DNA of 64,000 nt from JBBRHQ01 sp963725315 (GTDB lineage Bacteria; Actinomycetota; Thermoleophilia; Solirubrobacterales; 70-9), in contig CAVRYA010000012.1 in NCBI GenBank assembly GCA_963725315.1, positions 13,262-77,261 of the forward strand, given 5' to 3'. Shown here one piece after another: positions 37,111-47,314 of this stretch (the first letter of the stretch is position 1; every line of letters starts with the position of its first letter). The notes below the pieces were generated by a model. That model was given only the letters and a program-made list of their open reading frames with translations. It was not told the origin of the DNA and searched no databases. Both the position numbers and the translations under genes were made by a program.

Positions 37111-39499
37111 GTGAAATCTCGTAGGGCCCGACAGAAGGTCGTGAGGGCGGCGCTTGCCGGCGCGGCGTCGGGCGCGCTCCTCGGCGCCGCAGCGATCGCC
37201 GTCGCCTGGCATTGGCTGTTGCGGCGGCCTTTGCCGAAGGCCGAGGGCAACCTCACGGTGGCGGGAATCGAAGGGCCGCTGGAGATCGCCCGGGATCGCT
37301 GGGGCAGTCCCTCACCTCACTGCCTCCACCCGCTCCGACCTCTGGTTCGGGCAGGGGTTCGTCCACGCCCAGGACCGGCTCTGGCAGATGGACTTCTATC
37401 GCCGCGTCGCCTGCGGGCGGCTCTCGGAGATCGCCGGCGAGGCGGGGGTGCCCAGCGACCGGCTGATGCGCACCCTCGGCATCCGCTACCTCTCCGAGCG
37501 CGAGGAGGATTCGATCGACCCCGCGCTGCGCGCCTCGCTCGACTCCTACTGCGCCGGGGTCAACGCCGCCCATCGGACCCTTCGCTCCCTTCCCTTCGAG
37601 TTCGAGGTCCTCCGACTGGGCTTCGAGCCCTGGCGCCCGGCCGACGTCCTCAGCCTCGGCAAGCTCCTCTCCTTCGGGCTCTCCACCAATTGGGAGCGCG
37701 AGCTGCTGCGGGCCGACATGGTCCGGGCGCTCGGCGCGGAGCTGACCGTGCGCCTCGACCCCGCCTACCCGGCCGGGAACCCGATCGCGACCCAGGAGCG
37801 CTGGAGCGGGGAGGGGTTGGCGCTGGTCGAGCAGATCGACGCAGTCCGAAGAGCTCTGGGTATGTCTGTGGAGGCCGGGGGCTCCAACAACTGGGCGGTG
37901 AGCGGCGCGCTCAGCTCGACCGGGGGACCGCTGATCGCCGGCGACCCCCACCTCTTCCCGAGCATGCCCGGGATCTGGCATCAGGTCAGCCTCGCCGAGG
38001 GCGGGCGCCGCGCCGCCGGCGCCGCGATGGCGGGGTTGCCGGGGATCCTGATGGGCCAGAACGACGACGTCGTCTGGACCTTCACCAACACCGTCGCCGA
38101 CGTCCAGGATCTCTTCATCGAGCGGATCGAGGGAGATCGCTACCTGTTCGAGGGAGAGTGGCTGCCGCTGGAGGAGAGGGAGGAGGAGATCTCAGTCAAG
38201 GGCCGGGAGCGGCCCGAGAGCCTGCTGGTGCGCAGCACCCACCATGGCCCGATCGTCAACGAGGCGCTCGGCAGCGACACGGCCGAGCCGCTGGCGCTGA
38301 GCTGGGTCTCCCTGCAAGGGCCGACTGCCCACGAGGGGATGTTCGGCGTCCTCGACGCCGGCTCCGGGGCGGAGCTGGTGGCGAGCCTGAGCGAGCACAC
38401 GACGCCGGTCTCGAGCATGATCTGGGCCGACCGGGGCGGCTCGATCGGGTTCAAGGTGATCGGCACCCTGCCGCTCCGCCGCGGCGGCTGCCCCGACGTG
38501 CCCAAGCCGGGTTGGAGCGGGGAGTTCGAGTGGGAGGGCACGGTCCCCTACGAGGAGCTGCCGGCCCTCACCGACCCCGAGAGCGGCTACCTGGTCACGG
38601 CGAACAACAGGGTCGTCGGCGACGACTATCCCCACCACGTGACCAGCGAGTGGTTCGACGGCTTCCGCGCCCTGCGGATCGAGCAGATGCTCGGTGAGAG
38701 CACCGAGCACGACCTCGACACCTTCCAGCGGATGCAGACGGACGTCGTCTCGATCCCTGGCCTGGAAGCCGCCCGGCGCCTCGGCAGGCTGCGCCCGGAG
38801 GCCCAGCGGGAGATGCGTGCGATCGAGATGCTGCGGAGCTGGGATGGGCAGCTCGAGCCCTCCTCCGTCGCCGCTTCGATCTATCAGGCCTTCCTGCTGC
38901 GGCTCGCGAAGGAGGTCGCGCGGGCAGCGATCGGGGACCGTGACCTGGCCGAGCGCTGGCTCGACCGTGCCGACAACGGCTTCATGGCCCACGTCACCTC
39001 GCCCTGGCGCTGGCACTCGCACCTGATGGACCTCTGGGCGGAGGCCGACGAGGGCCTGATCGGCCGGCCCTGGGACGAGCTTGTCCTCGACTCCCTGCGG
39101 GCGGCGCTCGACGACCTCGAGACGCGCTTCGGCACCGACCCCGAGGGCTGGCGCTGGGGGGAGGTGCACGAGATGGAGTTCTCGCACCCGCTCGGCGCTG
39201 CCAACCCGGTGCTCGGCAGGCTGCTGAACCGGCGCCTGCGCTGCGGCGGCGCCCAGGAGACCGTCTGTCAGGTCGCCTTCGACCCCAACGACCCCTACCG
39301 GGCGGTCTGGGCACCGAGCTGGAGGATGGTGGCCGACCCCGCCGACCCGGCCGGCTCGCGCTGGCAGGCGTTCACGGGGCAGTCCGGGCATCCCGGCAGC
39401 GCCCACTACGACGACCTGCAGGGACGCTGGCTGCGGGGCGAGATGCAGCCGATGGCGGGCGAGGGGCCCTGGCGGGAGTTGACGCTGGAGCCGGAGTGA
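37111..39499 (+). CDS. Penicillin acylase-family Ntn hydrolase (one frameshift)
   Basis: GTG start 37111; a signal anchor (residues about 10-33, ALAGAASGALLGAAAIAVAW) leads to the S45 peptidase fold. The N-terminal part ends in RDRWG in one frame and continues VPHLTASTRSDLWFGQGFVH in another; one inserted base near 37308 explains the break. The autocatalytic Ser is in GGSNNWAVSG (near 37880), which after processing begins the beta chain. Length (about 795 residues) and the final SGHPGSAHYDDL match the family. Substrates may be acyl-homoserine lactones, lipopeptides or beta-lactams; undecided. Confidence 0.85.
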
Positions 39500-39964
39500 G
39501 CCGGCGCGGACCAGATCGTCCTCGACCGCTCGGAGCTGCGGGCGCTGCTGGAGTCCGAGCGGGTGGTGGTCGTCTCCAGCATCGGCCCCCGCGGCTGGCC
39601 CCACTCGATGCCGCTCTGGTACGTGCCGCGCGATGGCGAGATCTGGATCTGGACCTACGCCAAGTCCCAGAAGGTGCGGAACCTCGAGCGCGACCCGAGG
39701 GCGACGCTGCTGATTGAGACAGGCCACGACTACAGCGAGCTGCGGGGGGCGATGATCGAGGCCGAGGCGGTGATCCACCGCGACCCCGGGACCGTCGTCG
39801 GGTTCGCCGAGGAGCTCACCGTTCGCTACAGCGAGGGAATCTCCTCGGTGGAGGGGGACGCCAAGGCCGCGCTGGAGGCGCAGGCTCCGAAGCGGGTGGC
39901 GATCCAGTTCCGGGCCGTGCGGACGGCCAGCTGGGATCACTCGAAGCTCGGCGGCAGCTATTGA
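39496..39964 (+). CDS. PPOX-class FMN/F420-dependent oxidoreductase-like protein
   Basis: A split-barrel protein: SSIGPRGWPHSMPLWYVP, then IWTYAKSQKVRNLERDPRAT, typical of pyridoxamine-oxidase-like proteins, some F420-dependent in actinobacteria. The conserved N-terminal helix (DQIVLDRSELRALLESERVV) has no start in its own frame. GTG 39496 overlaps the acylase stop (GTGA) and joins this frame if one base is removed in CCGGCGCGG near 39503. The next in-frame GTG is 39563. It ends at TGA 39962-39964, which overlaps the TTG of the next gene. Confidence 0.72.
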
Positions 39965-41150
39965 CGCTGCGGGGGGAACCGCTACCGGGGCGGGGGAGCC
40001 GGGTTTGGGCGAAGGTGGGACGATCACGGCTCCAGATTCCGCTGGCCCTGGCGGCGGCGCTGTTCGCGGCCCTTGCGCTCTGCCCATCGGGCGCGACGGC
40101 CCGCCTACCGCCGAGGTTCTTCGGGGTCGTCACTCAGCAGCGCCCCTCCGACGCCGACGCGCGGTGGATGAGCGCCGGCGGGATCGAATCGGTTCGCATC
40201 GGGGTCTCCTGGGAGGCGGTGGAGCCAACCCCGCCGGAGGAGCCCGCGGCGCCGGGCGAGGCGCCGCACCACAGCTACCGGTGGAGCGACATCGATCGCC
40301 AGGTCGAGGTCGCGGCAAGCCATGACCTCGAGGTGCTGCCCTTCCTCTACCGCACCCCTGGTTGGCTCACCAAATCCGATCGGACCCTGCCGACTCGAAG
40401 CAAGGCCCAGAGAGGCGCCTGGAGGGCTTTCGTCAGGGCCGCGGTCCGCCGCTACGGCCCGGGAGGCGACTTCTGGGTCGAGCACTCTCCCTTCTCTCCC
40501 GATCCCCTGCCGCTGCGGCCGATCCGCCGCTGGCAGATCTGGAACGAGGAGAACTTCCACTACTTCGCCTTCCCGGTCTCGCCGGGCGACTACTCCCGGC
40601 TGCTCGCGGTCGCCGCGAAGGCGATCCGCAGCGTGGACCCCGGCGCCCGGGTCCTCCTCGGCGGCCTCTACGGGCGCCCCAGCGGGAACCTGCCGAGGGC
40701 GATGCCGGCGCCCCGCTACCTGCAGCGCCTCTACGCGATCCCAGGGATCAGGAGGTCCTTCGACGATGCCGCTGTCCATCCCTATGCGCCCGGCGCCGGC
40801 GGGATGGTGAGGCTGGTCGAGGAGGCGCGGCGGGTGATCGTCAAGCACCACGATGACGCCGGCATCTTCGTCACCGAGTTCGGCTGGGGCTCGCAGGACG
40901 GCCGCCGCGCGGCCGAGTTCGAGCGCGGCCTGCGCGGCCAGGCCCGCCAGCTGCGCCGCGCCTACCGCCTGCTGATCGGCGCCCGGCACCGGCTGAGGCT
41001 GCGAGGCACCTACTGGTTCTCCTGGAAGGACGCGAAGCGCGGCCCGGGCGTCTGCCGGATCTGCAACTCGACCGGCCTCTTCCGCCGCGGGGCCGGCTTC
41101 GAGGCGAAGCCGGCCTGGAAGGCCTTCACGACTTCACCGGCGGGCACACC
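39961..41150 (+). CDS. Secreted clan GH-A glycosidase-like protein
   Basis: TTG start 39961, overlapping the previous stop (TTGA). A signal peptide (about residues 24-48, LQIPLALAAALFAALALCPS) precedes a TIM-barrel: FFGVVTQQRPSD, RIGVSWEAVEP, RWQIWNEENFHYF with the acid/base Glu after Asn, and IFVTEFGWGS with the nucleophile Glu. This pairing is the GH-A signature (GH5/GH39 style). A missing C at 41128/41129 (TTCACGAC for TTCACCGAC) throws the last codons out of frame, so the true stop is unclear; homology ends at about 41140. Confidence 0.75.
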
Positions 41151-41160
41151 TTTCCGCATT

Positions 41161-41184
41161 GGGGCGGCTGCACGGGGCCGCCCC
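41161..41184. terminator. GC hairpin between convergent genes
   Basis: GGGGCGGC (41161-41168) pairs perfectly with GCCGCCCC (41177-41184) across an 8-base loop. It sits between the glycosidase gene and the convergent oxygenase gene ending at 41189, so it may serve both strands. Confidence 0.55.
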
Positions 41185-41188
41185 GGGG

Positions 41189-42208
41189 TCAGACGGCGAG
41201 GGGCACGTATCCGTCCGGGAAGCTGGACGGCCCGAAGAACCAGCTCTCGATCGCGTAGCGGTCATCGGGCATCGAGGGGTCCGAGGCCGTCTGATGCAGG
41301 AAGAGCTCGTCGAAGAGGAGCGCGTCGCCGGGCTCGAAGATCGGACGCAGGATCCCTGCATCGCCTGCCGCTTCCTCTGCGACGGCGGCGGAGACCTGGG
41401 TCTCGAGGAACGTTCCGTCGGTGCCGGTGGCGACGAAGTCCTCCAACCGGCGCGGAACGAGGTCGAGCCCTGGAGCGGTGTCACCGCAGTGCGAGAGCGA
41501 GAGCCAGACGTTCATCGCCCGCACCTCGCCGAGGAAGCGGCCGTCCTGGTGCCAGGCGCCGGGAGTGCCAGGGCTGGCCTTTCGCAGGGTGGATTTCTGG
41601 GCCGATACGGCGGGCGGCTCGCCCAGGTACTCGGCGATCACCTGCGGCAGCCCGGCGCCGCTCGAAGGCGGTCAGCATCTCGAACAGGAGCTTGGGCGAG
41701 TCGGCGGCAAGCACCCCGCCGCCCTCGGCGACCCAGGAGCGCTCTCCGACCAGATAGGGCGGATCGGGCTCGAGCTCGTCGTAGTAGCCCTCGGGAGCTT
41801 CGCCCCCTGCCTCGATCGCATCGCGGGCGGCGAAGGCGCGGTCGATCTCCTGCGCCAGGTAGACGGGCGTGCTCGACCTCCATCAGGCCCGGGATCAGCA
41901 GGCACCCGTGGCTGAGCACCGCGGCACGCAGCGAGCCGGCGGTCAGCTCCCCCGGGCGCAGGGCGGGCAGGCCCCGCTCCTCGGCCGGAACCGTCGGCGC
42001 CGGGGACGCGAACTCGGGGTTCTCCGGGGCGGCGCCGACCAACTCCTTTCCGGCGAGGTGGCGCAGTCGCGGATCCGGCGCTCGATCTCGGGGTCGCGGC
42101 TCTCGCGGTTTCGCTCCGAGAGGGTGGCGATCTCCTGCATGAGCTCGGAGGGCCGGCTTCGGCGACCGAGGTGCCGTTTCCCTTGCCGTGTCGTCGAAGG
42201 AATCGCAT
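41189..42208 (-). CDS. PhyH-type Fe(II)/2OG dioxygenase, copy b (frameshifted)
   Basis: ATG 42208 (MRFLRRHGKGNG). Pieces across frames: LMQEIATLSERNRESRDPEI, the helical head shared by the family; ADSPKLLFEMLTAF; AEYLGEPPAVSAQKSTLRKA; AWHQDGRFLGEVRAMNVWLS with the H-x-D iron ligands; LDLVPRRLEDFVATGTDGTF; and LLFDELFLHQTASDPSMPDD with the distal His, ending YVPLAV. One frame break is at GAGCGGCGCCGG (41655-41664), others between 41850 and 42130. The product would hydroxylate or desaturate an unknown substrate; the locus suggests a sugar or lipid-linked sugar. It starts five bases after copy c. Confidence 0.78.
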
Positions 42209-42212
42209 CGGC

Positions 42213-43214
42213 TCAGGCTGCGAACGGGGCGTAGCTCCCCGGCCATCGCGACGGTCCGAAGAACCAGCTCTCGATCGCGTAGCGGTCGTTCGGCATCGAC
42301 GGGATCCGATCCGGTCTGGTGCAGGAACATCTCGTCGAAGAGGAGCGCGTCGCCGGGCTCGAAGATCGGCCGCAGGATGCCGTCCTCGCCGGCGGCCTCC
42401 TCGGCCACCGCATCGGAGACCTGGGTAGTCGAGGTAGGTTCCCTCGGTGCCGGTGGCGACGAAGTGGTCGAGGTGGCGCGGGACCAGGTCGAGGCCGGGC
42501 GCCTCGTCGCCGCAGCGGGACAGCGAGAGCCAGACGTTCATCGCCGTGACCTCGCCCAGGAAGCGGCCGTCCTGGTGCCAGGCGCCCGGGATGTCGGGAC
42601 TCGCCTTGCGCAGGGTCGACTTCTGCAGTGAGACCGCGGGCCGCTCGCCGAGGTAGTCGGCGATCACCTCGCGCAGGCCGCGTGCGCTCGAACAGGTCGA
42701 GCGTGTCGAACATCAGCTTCGGCGAGTCGCCGACGAGGACGCCCCCGTCTTCGGCGATCCAGTCGCGGTTGGGCTCCTCGAAGCGGGGGTTCGGCTCGAA
42801 CTCCTCGTAGAGGCCGCGGCGCCGGCTCCGTTGCTGCCCTGCTCCCGGGCCTCGAGCGCCCCGTCTATCGCCGACGCCAGCGAGGCGGCCTCGTCCCGGC
42901 TCGGCCAGGCCGCGGACAAGGAGGCAGCCGCCGTCGAGGATGCGCCGCCCGCAGCGCCGCCGGCGTCGAAGTCTCCGGGAGCGGCCTCGGGTAGGCCGCT
43001 CTCCCCGATCGGCACCGGGGAGCCGGGCTCGGCCACGGTGGCGGCTCGGTCGGCGTTGTCGAGGAGCCAGATTCCCGCCTGCGTGGCGCAGGCGCAGGAT
43101 GCGGCTCTCGACCTCGGGATCCCGGCGCTCGCGGTTCTCGCGACTGAGCGCATCGATCTCCTCGAACTCCTTCTCCGCCTTGCGCTTTTGCGTGTCGAAA
43201 ATCAAGCGCACCAC
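42213..43214 (-). CDS. PhyH-type Fe(II)/2OG dioxygenase, copy c (frameshifted)
   Basis: Probable GTG start 43214 (VVRLIFDTQKRKAEKEFEEI). Pieces: IDALSRENRERRDPEVESRI, GIWLLDNADRAATVAEPGSP, DSPKLMFDTLDLFERT, ADYLGERPAVSLQKSTLRKA, AWHQDGRFLGEVTAMNVWLS (H-x-D), LDLVPRHLDHFVATGTEGTY, IESWFFGPSRWPGSYAPFAA. It is the closest relative of copy b in the C-terminal half. Frame changes occur near 43090, 42900, 42670 and 42430. It lies between the LbH acyltransferase and copy b in one transcription unit. Confidence 0.75.
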   Translation of the reverse strand: MVRLIFDTQKRKAEKEFEEIDALSRENRERRDPEVESRILRLRHAGGNLAPRQRRPSRHRGRARLPGADRGERPTRGRSRRLRRRRRCGRRILDGGCLLVRGLAEPGRGRLAGVGDRRGARGPGAGQQRSRRRGLYEEFEPNPRFEEPNRDWIAEDGGVLVGDSPKLMFDTLDLFERTRPARGDRRLPRRAARGLTAEVDPAQGESRHPGRLAPGRPLPGRGHGDERLALAVPLRRRGARPRPGPAPPRPLRRHRHRGNLPRLPRSPMRWPRRPPARTASCGRSSSPATRSSSTRCSCTRPDRIPSMPNDRYAIESWFFGPSRWPGSYAPFAA

Positions 43215-43279
43215 GCTCGCTTTCGATAGTCGATCTGCGGGCCGGGAATCTAGCAGGGTCGATTGGGCTCGGCGCCGGC

Positions 43280-43920
43280 CTACGGCCCTCGCGAAGCGAG
43301 CCGGCCCCCGCTCGGTCGAGGCGCGTGGCCGGCACGCCCTCCACGGCCGCACCCCTTTCGACGTCGTCCAGGACCACGGCGCCCTCGCCGATCCGCGCCC
43401 CTGCCGCGACCGTGATCGGGCCCAGGACCTTGGCGCCGGTGCCGACCTCGACATCCGCCTCCAACCGCGGCCCCTGCGCAATTCCCGGCGCGCAGGCCCA
43501 CTGTGACGAAGGGCGAGATCACCGTTCCGGTCCCGATCTCCACGAATCCGTCGATCACCACCTGGCCGTGGACGATGTAGACGCCGGGAGCGATGAACAC
43601 CGGGTCGCCGATCGAGAGCTGGGCGATGGACATCGCGAAGCGGTGGGCAAGCCGGGGCAGGATCGGTACTCCCAGCGCCTGCAGCCGCGCCTTCAGCCTG
43701 TAGGAGACCTGAGCAAGAAAGGCGTCGGTGACCCAGATCAGACGGAAGACCTGGAGCCAAGCATCGACCGAGACCTGAACTCGCTGCGTTCGCCTCGATG
43801 CTCAAACGCGGCCCGCGCGTCGGCGAGCACGGCCTCCCCGATCCGCGGATGCCGGGAGCGAACCTCGACGATCCAGGCGCCCGGATCCGGCTGCTGCACG
43901 TCCGCTCGCCCAGGTGCCAC
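43280..43920 (-). CDS. LbH (hexapeptide-repeat) acyltransferase 1, serine-acetyltransferase-like (frameshifted)
   Basis: GTG start 43920 (VAPGRADVQQPDPGAW), eleven bases after the copy d stop. The N-terminal helical part is VRSRHPRIGEAVLADARA, then LIWVTDAFLAQVSYRLKARL. The left-handed beta-helix follows: SIGDPVFIAPGVYIVHGQVV, VISPFVTVGLR, VGTGAKVLGPITVAAGARIG, EGVPATRLDR. Two indels are needed (near 43765, where TCCGAT reads TCGAT, and near 43488). Likely O- or N-acetylation of a sugar or amino group with acetyl-CoA. The stop at 43280 is approximate because of frame uncertainty. Confidence 0.72.
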
Positions 43921-43930
43921 CGGCAGGCGC

Positions 43931-44983
43931 CTAGGACGCGAGCGGCACGTACATCTCGGGAAATGCGGAAGGTCCGAAGAACCAGCTCTCGACCGCGTAT
44001 CGCGGCTTCGACATCTCCGGCTCGGCGGCGGTCTTGTGCAGGAACAGCTCGTCGAAGAGCAGGGCATCGCCGGGCTCGAAGATCGGACGGACCATCTCCA
44101 CGCCCTCGGCGCTCTCCTCCGCCTTGACCTGCGCCACCGACCAGCTGCCCAAGCTCCCTCGGTCCCGGGTTTCCACGATGTGGTCGACGCGACGGGGCAC
44201 GATGTCGAGGCCGGGTGCGTCGTCGCCGCAGTGCGAGAGGCAGAGCCACACGTTGAGGGCTCGCACATCGCCCAGGAAGGCACCGTCCTGGTGCCACGCG
44301 CCGGAGTCTATGAACCCGGGGAGGGCCTTGCGCAGCGTCGTCTTCTGCGCGGAGATCGCAGGCCGCTCGCCGAGGTATGCCTCGATCACCTCGGAGAGGC
44401 CGGCGCGCTCCAGCGCCGAGAGCACCTCGAAGGAGACCCTGGGCGAGTCCACCGCCAGGACTCCTCCGCCCCTCTCGACCCAGGGTCTGTCGGCGATCTC
44501 GGGGATAGGGGGGAGCCGGAACGAACTCCTCGTAGTACTCGTTCGGGCTCGCCGCGCCGCCGGAGACCGCATCGCGAGCCTCGAATGCCCTCTCGACCTC
44601 CGCCGCGAGCTCGAGCGCCCGATCCGTTCCCAGCAGACCGCGCACCAGGAGGCACCCGCTGCGCAGGATCGCCGCCCGCAGCAACTCCGGAGCGAGATCG
44701 GCTGGCGAGACCATCGGCATGCCCGAGTCCGGCGAGAGCTGCTCGAATGCCGGCTCGGGATTGTTGACCTCGCGCTCCGGCTGGCCGAGGAGCTCGTACC
44801 GGCGAGGTGCCTGAGCTCCAGCAGGCGCCGCTCCTTGCCCGGATCCCGCTTCTCGAGGTTGCCCCGGGTCAGCGCCGCGATCTCGGCGTAGGCGTCCTCG
44901 ATGCTCAGTTCGCCGCCCGCTGCGGGAGCTTCCGCGGGCGAAGCTTCGTCGAGGACCTCGTGCCGGGCCTTCCGGAAGATCAT
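43931..44983 (-). CDS. PhyH-type Fe(II)/2OG dioxygenase, copy d (best preserved)
   Basis: ATG 44983 (MIFRKARHEVLDEASPA). N-terminal AYAEIAALTRGNLEKRDPGK is in frame. A missing base near 44796 (GGTACGAGC for GGTACCGAGC) moves the next third (LLGQPEREVNNPEPAFEQLS, APELLRAAILRSGCLLVRGL) to another frame, and an extra C in a C-run near 44511 restores it. From there it is intact: VSFEVLSALERAGLSEVIEA, LGERPAISAQKTTLRKAL, AWHQDGAFLGDVRALNVWLC (Fe ligands), LDIVPRRVDHIVETRDRG, LLFDELFLHKTAAEPEM and YAVESWFFGPS. About 350 residues. Family: phytanoyl-CoA dioxygenase-like. Confidence 0.82.
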   Translation of the reverse strand: MIFRKARHEVLDEASPAEAPAAGGELSIEDAYAEIAALTRGNLEKRDPGKERRLLELRHLAGTSSSASRSARSTIPSRHSSSSRRTRACRWSRQPISLRSCCGRRSCAAGASWCAVCWERIGRSSSRRRSRGHSRLAMRSPAARRARTSTTRSSFRLPPIPEIADRPWVERGGGVLAVDSPRVSFEVLSALERAGLSEVIEAYLGERPAISAQKTTLRKALPGFIDSGAWHQDGAFLGDVRALNVWLCLSHCGDDAPGLDIVPRRVDHIVETRDRGSLGSWSVAQVKAEESAEGVEMVRPIFEPGDALLFDELFLHKTAAEPEMSKPRYAVESWFFGPSAFPEMYVPLAS

Positions 44984-44989
44984 CGGGAT

Positions 44990-45620
44990 CTAGATTACAC
45001 GGGGCTCTGGCGAACGCCCAGACCTGCACCGGCAGATCAGGGTCGTTGCGCAGCCGAGTGCCAGGGCCGGTAGGCGGACCAGCGCCGGAGGTTCCCGACG
45101 ACGCACTGCCGGTTGCCCCAGGTATCGACGTGCTCCACCGTCAGGCCGGCGCCGCTCGAGCAGGGTCTGCAGTCCGCGCGGAGTGAAGCGCCAGTAGTCG
45201 TTCATCCCGTACGCCGGCAGCTCGTGGACCCTGATCAGGAAGGGCGTTGAGACGATCACGTGCCCGCCCGGCTCGCGAGGAGGCGCAGGTTCGACGCGCG
45301 CCCCACGGGTCGGCCACGTGCTCGAGCACCTGCTCGCAGATCACCACGTCGAACGCGTCGCTCGGCTCGGAGGGGGGCGACAGGTCGAACTCGGGGTAGT
45401 TGAGGCTGCGAGCTCTTCCACGCCTCTGCCGCGTGCGAGTCGCCGCTGATCTCGGCGGCGGACTTGGGCTCCGGGCCGAGAGACGCGATGTGCGGCCGCG
45501 ATCGCCTCGTTCAGGACCACGCCGCTGCCAGTGATCGTTCGGGCCGACCGGCCTCCGGGGAAGGCCGTCCTGTCGAGCGGTCGGCGCCACGCGGCGGATG
45601 AGCGGCGCGGCGAGCCTCGA
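44990..45620 (-). CDS. Class I SAM methyltransferase (frameshifted)
   Basis: Pieces in order: TITGSGVVLNEAIAAA at the start, then YPEFDLSPPSEPSDAFDVVI, CEQVLEHVADPW (motif with the acidic/aromatic signature of UbiE-like enzymes), VIVSTPFLIRVHELPAYGMN, DYWRFTPRGLQTLLER, then after a frame break at GAGCGGCGCCGG (45146-45160) GLTVEHVDTWGNRQCVVGNL and RRWSAYRPWHS. Start and stop are uncertain by a few tens of bases. Sugar or lipid methylation is likely by context. Confidence 0.7.
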
Positions 45621-45624
45621 GCGC

Positions 45625-46532
45625 TCAACAACGCCCCTCCAGGCGGGGGTATCGGCTCAATCAGGAGCCGCTGTCGTCCACCGAGCTGTGCTCCGTAGAA
45701 CCACCGGTCGAACTCGTCGTCCTCGACGATCAGGTTGTGGTTCGCCCAGGTCCCGGTTGAGAGGTCCTGCGCGCTTCCAGCGGTCGGCCTCGGCAGCCGA
45801 TGGCGCTCGCGGCAGATGTCGTAGTCCATTCGATGCAGGTGGATGAGGCAGCAGGTCGGGATCCAGGTTGCATGCGGCCGTCGCCGCGGTGGTGGAAGCC
45901 GGGCTCCCACTGCATCGGCTCGGTGGCCAGCGCCGGCTTGTCGTAGGCGTCGTTGGCGAACCAGAAGCCCGCTGGGAGAGGACTCGGCGACTCGGTCGGA
46001 ACGGGCGGCTCGCGGTCGACGAGGTGGATCAGCTCGTAGCCGTAGGCAGTTGACCCACCTCCTCGCCGAAGCGGTCGATGGTACTCGCCCAGGTGCCGCG
46101 CTGCGGGTCGGGGGCCACGATCTCGTCGACGTCGGTCGCGAGGACGACGTCGTGGCGCGTCGAGGAGCTCGCGCTGCATCCCGCTCTATCGGTGGAGGCC
46201 ATCCAGGCGTGGTCGACCCTGCTCGTGGGTGAACGGGATGCGTACGAAGCCTCACGATCGGTCGAGCCATCGGTGGTCTCGTGGTCGAGCACGTAGATGT
46301 CCTCGGGACTGAAGAAGCGGGAGTAGTAACGGAGCCAGATCGGCAGGAAGACCGCCTCGTTGTGCACCATCGTGACGACCGCCCGCCGGCCGCTGGAACG
46401 GGGCACCCGGGCGTCCTTGCGCATGCGAAGCCGCCGGCGCTGATGGTTGAAGAATTCCGCCATCGGGTGGACCACGTCCGGCTGCGGCTCCGGGATCCTG
46501 ATCTCGTCGCCGCGGGTGCCCTGGGCGCTCAT
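45625..46532 (-). CDS. Glycosyltransferase family 2-like (Glyco_tranf_2_4 type), frameshifted
   Basis: ATG 46532, overlapping the FkbM stop (ATGA). The head is clean: VVTMVHNEAVFLPIWLRYYS, DIYVLDHETTDGSTD, which matches GT2-type enzymes that open with MVHNE and carry an early acidic motif. Later pieces lie in other frames: RHDVVLATDVDEIVAPDP (likely DxD), GYELIHLVDREPPVP, GFWFANDAYDKPALA, LIHLHRMDYDICRERH, WANHNLIVEDDEFDRWFYG. Several indels fall between 46265 and 45740. Acts in assembly of the surface glycan. Confidence 0.72.
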
Positions 46533-47314
46533 CGGCGGAGGGCGTAGAGCATCTGCACCTCGGTGCCCTGCATGGTGGCGTCCTGCTCGAGCTTCACCAG
46601 GAATCCATTCTCGTCCAGTCGCCTCGCGACCGCCGCGCCCCGGTCCTGATCGTGGACCTCCATGGCGACCTGTCTGACGCGGGCCCAGTCGCGGGCTTCG
46701 ATGCCCTCGATCACGTCAGATTCGGACTTCTCGACGTCGATCTTCAGCAGGTCGACCTGTTGCAGCGAGAGCTCATCGAGGACCCCTGAAAGCGTCCGCA
46801 GCTCGCACGACATGCGGGTCGGGACGTAGGTTCCGTGGAGCCGTTCAGTGGCTTCGTCCTCGGTGAGGCCAAGGTTCTTGCGCAGGCGGTCGTGCACCAG
46901 CCGGCGATCCACGTAGGGGTCTGCGTAGAGACCTGACATCGCGCTGGCGCCCGGGTAGTAGGTGATCTCAGCCTCTCCAGGCTCAGATGAGAGGCCATAG
47001 GGATGGGCGGTGCAGGCCGGAAACTGGCGGAGGTTCTCTCTGAGCAGCTCGAAGATCGGCTGGACGGGCTCGAAGCTGTGGACCGCTCCGGCGCGGCAGA
47101 CGTGGGCGAAGAACGCCGCCGCGACCCCGACATTCGCGCCGACGTCGAGGACCACGTCGTCCTCGGCGAGAGTGATCCCGTGACGGAGGTAGACCCTCTC
47201 GTCGATGATCTCGTGGATCTGGAACCAGAGTTGGGACGGATCGGGATGACGGAGCTTGCCGGCCACCTCGCGGGCGACCGGGCTCGGCTCCAGATCAAGA
47301 TCGGGAGAGCTCAT
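46529..47314 (-). CDS. FkbM-family SAM methyltransferase
   Basis: 261 residues, undamaged. ATG 47314 overlaps the acyltransferase stop (ATGA), and its own stop overlaps the next start. Motif I is VVLDVGANVGVAAAFFAHV, then VHSFEPVQPIFELLRENL and the late VDLLKIDVEKSESDVIEGIE characteristic of FkbM O-methyltransferases. Predicted to O-methylate a sugar of the surface polymer. It is one of the few unbroken genes in the 41-58 kb stretch. Confidence 0.87.
   Translation of the reverse strand: MSSPDLDLEPSPVAREVAGKLRHPDPSQLWFQIHEIIDERVYLRHGITLAEDDVVLDVGANVGVAAAFFAHVCRAGAVHSFEPVQPIFELLRENLRQFPACTAHPYGLSSEPGEAEITYYPGASAMSGLYADPYVDRRLVHDRLRKNLGLTEDEATERLHGTYVPTRMSCELRTLSGVLDELSLQQVDLLKIDVEKSESDVIEGIEARDWARVRQVAMEVHDQDRGAAVARRLDENGFLVKLEQDATMQGTEVQMLYALRR

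Noticed and set aside
42213..45029. A 938-codon open minus-strand frame through the oxygenase cluster
   Set aside because: It threads through the methyltransferase tail, PhyH d, LbH1 and PhyH c, carrying true sequence of each only between indels. The individual genes with their own motifs and starts explain it better.
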